The notes under the pieces: model-generated
What the model saw: only the letters and a program-made list of their open reading frames with translations
Told to the model about the DNA's origin: nothing
The model's database searches: none
Shown: positions 57,401 through 64,000 of the stretch, piece after piece
How positions within the stretch are numbered: position 1 is the first letter of the stretch
How the letters are laid out: every line of letters begins with the position of its first letter
Source: Sporothrix humicola
Lineage: Eukaryota > Ascomycota > Sordariomycetes > Ophiostomatales > Ophiostomataceae
Direction of reading: 5' to 3'
Length of the DNA stretch: 64,000 nt
Assembly: GCA_021396245.1 (NCBI GenBank)
Contig: WNYE01000002.1
Coordinates: 682,001 to 746,000, forward strand
Position numbers and translations under genes: made by a program

Positions 57401-58729
57401 GTCAATGCGATCAACGACAAGATGTTCACGCCGCTCATGGTGGCTAGCAAATACGGGCGGTTTGCTATGGTCCAGACACTGTTTAGGGATCCGCGCGTCG
57501 ACATTGGCGCCAAAGAGCTGCGGAGTCTGACGGCGGTGGAGCTGGCCAAGGACGACGAGATGCGCAATAAGATTGACGATCTCACGCTGCTGTCGACGCC
57601 GGCCGGGCCCGACATGCGCACGACGGCGGTGGTCCGCTCATACTTTGTGGAAGACGCTAGTGTGCGTTTCGTCGTCAAGTCGGGCCATGCCGTTTCGTCT
57701 GTCAGTTATGCAGTGACAACATGCCGCCGATCGCAGACCGACTTTGAGCACCTGACGCGCCTGCTGGCGCTCGAGAACCCGGCCTCGTGGATCCCGTCGC
57801 TGTCAGGCCTGCGCTCACCCTTCCAGATCCCGTCCAAGCCGAGCCGGTCCATGCTCAAGGATCTGCAACTAAGAATGGACTGGTTTATGCGCATCATGAT
57901 CATGCACCCGACGTTTGCGCAGCACGAGATGCTCTGGGAGTTTATCCTGGTGCCCGACATCCAGCCGGACATGATGGCGCAGCGCAGCAAGCTCAAGGCG
58001 GAGACGCGCGCCGAAAAGGTGCGCGACGAGCTCGAGCCGTTGAGCGATATACGAGAGGTCGAGCAGTTTGTCGACCACGCGCGCGAGCTTGTGCGCAGTG
58101 TCAACTTTTCGACCAAGAGCGTGATGCGGCGGGCCAATGCCGTCAACATTGCCGCGGCCGACCTCCGCGATGCGGCTGCCCTTTTCAACAGAGAAGTCGG
58201 GCTGATTGCATTCCTTCCCACCGCCCACATTACGGCCATGGAATACTACGTGAGAGCCCTCGCCATCCCGCAAGCCAATGCCCACGTGCAGTTCCGCGCG
58301 GCCTACCTGGCGATCCAGTCGACCGTCGAAGCCATTCTCGTGGCTTTAGGAAGGCCGCCCCGCCTCATCCTGCAAATCCAGGCAACCCGCAAGCAGGCCG
58401 AGCGCGAGTACCAGTCCATGAACCGCTCGACCCGCTGGCCTTTGGGACTGCTGGACGACGCCCGCCAGCGCCTCAAGGAAGAGCGCGAGGAACGCGCCCG
58501 CCAGAGCGAGGCCGCCAGCGAGGATCTGTCGCGCGAGCTGCGCTTCTCCCAGCAGACAGTCGCGGGCGAGCTGGCCGGCTGGCAAGACATGCACGAGCGC
58601 ATTGGGCGGCGGGCCATTCGGGATCTCGCCCGAGGGATGCTGGTGCAAGAGCAGGACCGCCTGGAGGCGATGAAGCGTGCCCTGCGCTGTGTGCAGCAGC
58701 CCATGGAGCTGCCGCCCATGCCCCTGTGA
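54443..58729 (+). CDS. VRL1: VPS9-ankyrin-PX-BAR endosomal protein (Vrl1/VARP-like)
   Basis: Likely guanine-nucleotide exchange factor for Rab5-type GTPases that also coats endosomal tubules; yeast Vrl1 does this with Vin1 in the VINE complex. Exons 54443-54797 and 54864-58729, intron 66 bp (GTGGGA ... CTACAG); the join restores VYSNKGFKSLNH. The product is 1406 aa. The N-terminus MPHPLNPFLAAFFSNPLS opens a conserved Vrl1-like segment; 290-340 is Asn/Ser-rich. The VPS9 domain is about 400-595, with catalytic-type Asp540 (NADTLVSLLLYIV) and Tyr581 (GEMGYALSTFEAVL). Ankyrin repeats run from about 605 to 1040, interrupted by a Ser-rich loop; a PX-like domain follows at about 1045-1180 (RRSQTDFEHLTRLL). 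The last 220 residues are helical and BAR-like. Assignment to Vrl1 rests on domain order, not on a database search. Confidence 0.88.
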
Positions 58730-59109
58730 GATACTGGGCTTCTGGGTTTGCATCGAGGCTAGCAAACCGTGATCTCCTCTTCATGAAGCAATGAGTCACA
58801 TCTGAACAAGAGGCACGGCATATCGCATTGCAGACAGTGGCACATTCGGCAATCGCATTGCCATTATTATTTCTTTTGTTGTACGAGAGGGCAAAGGGTG
58901 GGGATGCACCCTTCAACGGTCCTTCGCTTCATCTGTTTTTCTTATCCTTTTCTCCTTTGTTTCTTCGAGAGTGGTTTTCCTGGCCGGCACTCAATTCGAT
59001 TGGATAGAGATACCCACGCTGTTTATCCAGATTTACAATCATACGAACAGAACGTTACAACTAGTAATTACAGACAAATTTGTCCTTCTTTTTAAATCCT
59101 CATCACACG

Positions 59110-59131
59110 CTTGACACACTTGACACACTTG
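59110..59131. repeat. tandem CTTGACACA repeat
   Basis: Two exact 9-bp copies followed by CTTG, in the 3' flank of the VPS9-ankyrin gene. Confidence 0.85.
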
Positions 59132-59546
59132 CGCGTAGTACAGAACCGAGAACACAGCCGACAAGTATGCTGCTGCCTTGGCTCCTTGTTTCTGGGGCTA
59201 GATTGGAAACGATGTGACAAGAAACAAACGACAGAAGAAAAGAGGAAAAGACGGTGTGGTGTGGCGAACATGACCCGGGGTATCACGGAATCACAAACGA
59301 CAAGAAAGAACCACAAAGAATCGTCGATGACTTCATGGATGGCTTCATGCACAAGAGGGGTCAGGAGGGCCAGAAAGACAGAAAGAGTCATCTTTGCGGG
59401 ATTTTGATGGCTGCGTTTGAGGTTTATCCTTTATGCATCGTGCATCTCGTGCGCAGGAAAGAGCGAGGGCTTGCACGGCAGGAAGGAGCGAGGTGGTGTG
59501 GTGTGGCTCGTGTGGCAAACGGGCAGCGACATGGGGTGTGGACGGG

Positions 59547-59728
59547 ACGCGTCGCGTCTTTCTTCCGGCGGACAAGACGCGTCTGGCTCTGTCTGTATGG
59601 GCGCGGGGAGACGGAGCGGACGGCCCCACGCGGCGGACTCGCGGTGGTCGCGCGGAGCACGCGCGGAGGTGACGCGGTGAGACGCGCTCTGGGCTTCGGC
59701 ACGACGCGTGGTGAGTGGCCGGACGCGT
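59547..59728. promoter_or_regulatory. cluster of four MluI boxes (ACGCGT)
   Basis: ACGCGT occurs at 59547, 59577, 59704 and 59723 inside a CpG-rich island, with further CGCGTC and GACGCG half-sites. ACGCGT is the MCB element bound by the Mbp1/Swi6 (MBF) G1/S factor in fungi. No gene start was recognised nearby, so the regulatory role is inferred. Confidence 0.45.
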
Positions 59729-61317
59729 CGAGCCGGAAAAGCGGGGTCAGCTGCAGTAGCTCCTGCCGGGCCAAGAACCTCCTGCATCTGTGACTCACGA
59801 GTCCTCTCAAGGAGGACAAGAAAAGGAAAAGAGAGAGAAAAATGAGGGAAAAACCAGGCAGCAGACCAAAGATTCTCGATTTTCCCGGGATGACGAATGC
59901 AACATGAAACGAAACAAAAAACGAGAAACGAGGACGGTGAGGTCGAGAACAACGCCGAATGTTGACGAGCAGGAAAAAAGGTGGCGGGTTTGGGGTACTT
60001 CCTTATTAGGAAAGAGTGGACCACTGACTGCCGTCTAAGTGGCTAGCCAGTTTGGACCAATCAGATGTCACACATGGCTTGGCGCTGGGAGCGACGAGCG
60101 ACAAGGCAATTGAGGCAACGAAATGGGCGGTTAGACGAACGATGCGCGCGGCTGTCCAGCGGCATTCTATTCTTTGCCTTGAGTCTCTATTGTCTCTATT
60201 TTTGCCTGCTCATTTGCCTTAGTAATTTTACTGCTCACGAATCATGGCCTGCAAGCTGGCCGGCGCTTTGGCAGAGAGTGTATTTTTGGCAGATGGCCGT
60301 CCAAATCTGGCCCGACCTCTGAAAAGTCATTCTTCCGTATGTGGGCTTGCTTCACAGTACTTCCCGATGCATGCTCGATGCAACAATGGAAAGGTTGCCT
60401 CCCGGACTGTCGGCTCTTGACAGAACGACCAGTAATAGATTCTGGTTATTCTCAAAGATCTCCACCTGACGAGGCCGTGCAAAGAAAGATGGATGGAGGG
60501 AGAATGGGTTTGTGAGAAAGGGTCAAGACACAATACACAATAAGGAGGGACATGTCAGAATCAACATGCAACAGGTCACTCTCCCCCTCTACCGTGCCCC
60601 TTTGATACAAAACTCACCTGAAAACGCCCTGAAAACATTCTGAAAACAAAGGCACGGGCAATCATTCTGGCCCCAAACAGGCCACTTATGGGCCATGAGC
60701 AGGTCATGCCGTCCTTTCTTCAGTGGCTTCTCCATTGTTTTGTTACCCCTTAAATAACCCTCTGCTCCGTCAAGTGGCGGCCGGATACAGTTTGAGCTGG
60801 CGCCTGTATTCCTCTTCTCACCGAAACGAGGCCAGAACAAGTCCGAAGAAGCAAAAGTAAGACAATGCACTCTCACTAGATACGATACGAGAATGGAAAC
60901 CATGGCCTGGGCCAGATTAATGTCTATGCAATTTACTGTGTATGGAGAATGCCGTAAATATTTGTAAATAGAGCATTGTCCTTCTCGTTCTCTTCCGTGC
61001 CCCGTATGATGCATCGACAAACCTGGCCTGCCACAAGCGCCTACGCAGATTGCCTCAAAGCACCGCTGTTTCGCCTTTTGGTGGGAGAGAGATATTATTG
61101 AAAGGAGAATTGCCCAGAGGGCTGTTTTCGTACCACAATACACAGCAGACCCGCCAGTGAGAGGTGCTTGCAGCCGCTGGAGAAGTACTCCATATGCATT
61201 TAGAGGCTTCACGGGCGTACAAACATGCAAAGCGAGCCGCCTGGCAAAGTCAGCAAAGAAGGAAAGTTGTGAGCCTTGTGGTACAAAGTACGGAGCGCTT
61301 TCCCGCGATTTTCATGC

Positions 61318-61358
61318 GCAAGTATCTTTACGATATATCCCGGTGGAAAGATACTTGC
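61318..61358. repeat. perfect 12-bp inverted repeat, 17-nt loop
   Basis: GCAAGTATCTTT at 61318-61329 pairs exactly with AAAGATACTTGC at 61347-61358. Could be an RNA hairpin or the end of a decayed small element. Confidence 0.85.
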
Positions 61359-62990
61359 ACCTTCCGTAACGCCTGCCCTGTCCTTCAATTTAAGTGCCTT
61401 CCCGCGCGCTTCCGTCTTTTTTTAGTGAGAGTGCGGTGTAAGTGCGGGTGGGTTATGGAGAATGGAGTACAAATTACAGGGGTCTAGCGCCTGAGGAGCG
61501 CCACATTTTTATTCTCTCTTGTATGGCAAAAACTCATCTCTTACACAGCATTGGACAGTTCTGCCGCTGCAATCTGCTTTCTCGTGTCTGTTTTTTTTTT
61601 TCTTTTCTTTTTTACTATCTTTCTCCTTCTCCCCCAGAGCTCAGCCACAATAGGGACGCCCGGCAATCTGGCTCACTGCTTCTTGTCGCTGTTTCGCATG
61701 TTTCTTTATTTGGGGGCCAGATCTGAAGCAAGCGCGCGGGCGTTCCTTCCTTTTCTTTCTGGATCTGAAAATGGACATGAATTGCCCGGTACTACTTCCG
61801 TAAGTAGACATCTTCCATATTTTACCAGGTCTGGGTACGGGTTGGGAAGGTATATACATGTACGCTTTAGAAGGAAAGAACTTTGAACAAAGGAAGGAAT
61901 GCAGGAGCGAGTCGCCCGCCTCTGTCCCCATCCGGCCCGGATATCTGAGGCCAGCTTGTAAGTGGAAAGTAAACACGCCAAAAATAGAGACTGAAATTGC
62001 AATGTCAGATCGATGAAGAAATGAGTGCATCGAAAAGGTGGGAGGGCATGGAGTAATAGCGAAATAGCAGAAAAGAAAACAAGCAGAGACAGGATCGTGC
62101 CTTCCACGTGATGCGCCTGCCGTTCAGCGTTCTCAACAGAACTGACCTGGTCGCTCCTTCCCAATATCGCCAACCTGCCGCCAAACAAGCACCAAAATGG
62201 CACCAACCCATCGCCAAACATTCGCGGCCCCTGATTCCTCTCCAACACTTTTTGACAATCATCACGTCGTCACGTTTACTCGTCCTCACGTCCACGACCA
62301 CGTCCACGTTCCTGTCTGTCCACATCCACATCCCGTGCCCCGCGTCCAACCCCACGCGTACCTTTTATCTTTTCGGTCCCCTGACCCTTACCGTTCCTTT
62401 CCAAGCTTTCCCTTGCCATGTGTTCGTCTCTGAGTCAGAGATGGATTGGAAACACGAAGAAGAAACAAAAGAGAACGAAGGGAAACGAAAGAAACACGAA
62501 ACAAAAAAGAGGGCTGGAAGCAGAGAGGAGCGTCCTGCACCAACCTGCATACAACCTACGACCTGCATGAAGAGGTTGCCGTGCCCCACACAGATGCATA
62601 TTTCGCTCGTCGAACAACTCAAGAGAGCCATTGCCAGCGAGTGCACCTGCAGCAACGGCCCAAACCCAAAGCCTAGCTCCCCATCTGGCGTCCATTTGGT
62701 GTCCATCTGGTGTGTGTTTCGTGTTGTCCCGGCATCTCTCTGTTCTCTCTGTTCTCTCTTCTTTCTACAACGTATTCCTTCTCAGTTCTCTGACCTGTCA
62801 GCAGTCTTTTGTTTGGAGCTTGGGCCACTTTCCCGTCTTGCCGTCTCCCATTGCTCTCTTCTTATTTTGGGCAGCAACCCTGCCCCTGGTTCTTGTGGTT
62901 CTCCAGTTCAACGCCTCTGGTTGGCTACTCACTCAACGATTCCGGCCACTTACACAAGACTTACACACCCCTGCTCGCCCTGGAATAGCA

Positions 62991-63493
62991 ATGGCTCCAA
63001 TGGCTCGCCCCAAAGAGGAAAGCCAGGATCGATTGGTGGTATGTTCGTCTCCCACTTCTGTCTTCCTCTCATTCCCTTTTGCTGGTGTTTGTTGACTTTT
63101 GTCGGTTTTCATCCACGGTCGTCTGCCATACTGTCTCTTTTTCTTGTCTTTGTATTTTACTCGTCTTTTTTCATGTTCTCTACCCTTGTCTTTTCCAGCG
63201 CCAAATAGTATGGCCAGATCCAAACATGGAGCATCAGACAATGCCAATGTCCCCCTGCTGGCCTGGTCAAGCGACCCAAATGAGCGCTCTTCCTCGTCTT
63301 ATCGCTTGTCCCTCCAGAAAATCCCCGCCAGCGCGGTTACTGATATTGCCGAGCGTGTATTGTATTTTTAGTTTTTCTTGAACTTCTCTCTTCTCTTCGT
63401 CTCCCCCGTCTTCTAGCTCGCGTTTCAGAGTTACGGGTGTTCTAGCCTGGCGCGCAGGACCGACCGCGACGGCCGCGATGGAGGGAGATGCGT
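62991..63493 (+). CDS. possible 5' exons of a gene running off the right edge
   Basis: Weak evidence of spliced exons. A CAATGGCTCC start at 62991 gives 16 codons, then a good donor GTATGT at 63039 and acceptor TTTTCCAG ending 63198 (160 bp intron). After it a second ATG at 63210 opens MARSKHGASDNANVPLLAWS and continues to a donor-like GTATTG at 63357; an acceptor TTCTAG ends at 63416, and the same frame goes on to GTAAGT at 63494. The two ATGs are not in the same frame under the simplest splice, so one may be an upstream ORF in a spliced leader. I do not recognise the protein. The CT-rich 63640-63990 looks like leader of a + strand gene that starts beyond the window. Confidence 0.2.
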
Positions 63494-64000
63494 GTAAGTC
63501 GAGTTGCGCCAAAATGCGTTGCCCAACGCGGCCACGACCGCGACCAGGATCACGGCCAGACAAAAGACGGACCCACAATCTACTGCCCACAAACCATCCA
63601 CCCACCCCCCCTTCGCGGGTAAGTGTAAGTCATGTCATGGGGGACAGAAGACAGAGACTGAAGACAGACTGCCGTCGAACACGCCCCATCTGCAGCTATC
63701 TGCAGACTCTCTTCGTCTCTCGACCTCACAGCCTGTCGTTTCTCTCGTCCTGCATCATCGCGAGGATAAGTATCCTGCCTCCTCCCCCCTCTTGTTCCCT
63801 GTCTTCTCGATATCCTCTCTTCTCATCCAGTCCTCCTCCTTCCATCCAACATCAGTACAACCTTAGCTCCTGTCCTCGATCTGCTCTCATCTCTTGACCA
63901 CTCATCCATTTTGATTTTTTATTTTCCCTCCCGGACAGGCTTTTGTTGTTGATTATCAGCCCTTCATCTTCTTCAACTTCCATCTATTTACATCGGCCAT
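63494..64000. promoter_or_regulatory. pyrimidine-rich leader or promoter at right edge
   Basis: Dense CT runs from 63700 to 63990, the same composition seen just before other + strand starts in this window (for example 22440-22589). Suggests a gene beginning to the right. A second GTAAGT lies at about 63620. Confidence 0.4.

Larger units (their letters stand above)
58730..62107. other. gene-free stretch, 3.4 kb, with GC-rich island and hairpin
   Basis: No convincing gene. Features seen: a CTTGACACA direct repeat (59110-59131), a GC-rich island at about 59440-59780 that opens overlapping frames on all strands, and a long perfect hairpin at 61318-61358. The 213-codon minus ORF at 60589-61230 has no known motif. 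Confidence 0.5.

Noticed and set aside
57787..58794. 335-codon plus ORF in another frame of the VPS9-ankyrin gene
   Set aside because: Ala/Arg/Pro-rich out-of-frame reading of the true CDS.
59254..59793. 179-codon plus ORF across the GC-rich island
   Set aside because: Openness explained by high GC; Arg/Gly-rich with no motif, and the opposite strand is equally open.
60589..61230. 213-codon minus ORF
   Set aside because: No domain, unusual composition and no splice or context support.

Overview
The window is nuclear DNA of a filamentous ascomycete. The introns are short (mostly 53-76 bp), with GT..AG ends and CTAAC-like branch sites. Coding third positions are GC-rich, promoters are pyrimidine-rich, and several genes are typical of fungi (Zn2Cys6 regulator, TPO-type and Dal5-type MFS carriers, fungal GT31, full-length Vrl1-type VPS9 protein). 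Gene content and intron style fit Sordariomycetes, possibly Ophiostomatales; that placement is an impression from memory and was not tested. No rRNA, tRNA, CRISPR array, intact transposon or virus was found.

Layout. 0-15.9 kb is mostly housekeeping: the 3' part of alpha-tubulin (+), Nop12 (-), a Sds3/Dep1-type subunit of the Rpd3L histone deacetylase (+), the cytochrome oxidase assembly factor Coa3 (-), Pta1/symplekin (+), oligoribonuclease Rex2 (-) and a Gfo/Idh/MocA oxidoreductase (+). 18.5-31.5 kb is more accessory: a DHA1 MFS exporter, a GT31 glycosyltransferase, a flavin-binding split-barrel protein and a Zn2Cys6 regulator, all on +, separated by 1.4-2.3 kb gene-free stretches. 31.7-41.3 kb holds a ketopantoate reductase (-), an amidase (-) and a divergent Dal5-type permease (+). 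43.1-58.7 kb returns to cell biology: a Kes1-type oxysterol-binding protein (+), a membrane-anchored deubiquitinase of Ubp16/USP30 type (-), the Ola1 ATPase (-), a PPPDE/DeSI protease (+) and a 1406-residue VPS9-ankyrin-PX-BAR protein (+). The last 5.3 kb has no confident gene, only a possible set of 5' exons at the right edge.

How the genes relate. These are independent single genes, not an operon or an obvious biosynthetic cluster. The one pair that may act together is amidase plus Dal5-type permease, which share a 3.1 kb intergenic region rich in GATA-type sites and could be co-regulated nitrogen scavenging genes (inference).

The least explained signal is the 8-mer ATGCTATC. I counted 13 copies by eye (both strands), all outside the assigned coding sequences between 24.7 and 38.2 kb, where about two would be expected in the whole window. 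Other points of interest are a possible mitochondrial leader on the split-barrel protein, a cluster of four MluI boxes at 59.55-59.73 kb, first coding exons of only 5 and 8 nt, and a long intron in Ola1 that carries a TATA-like site and an in-frame ATG.
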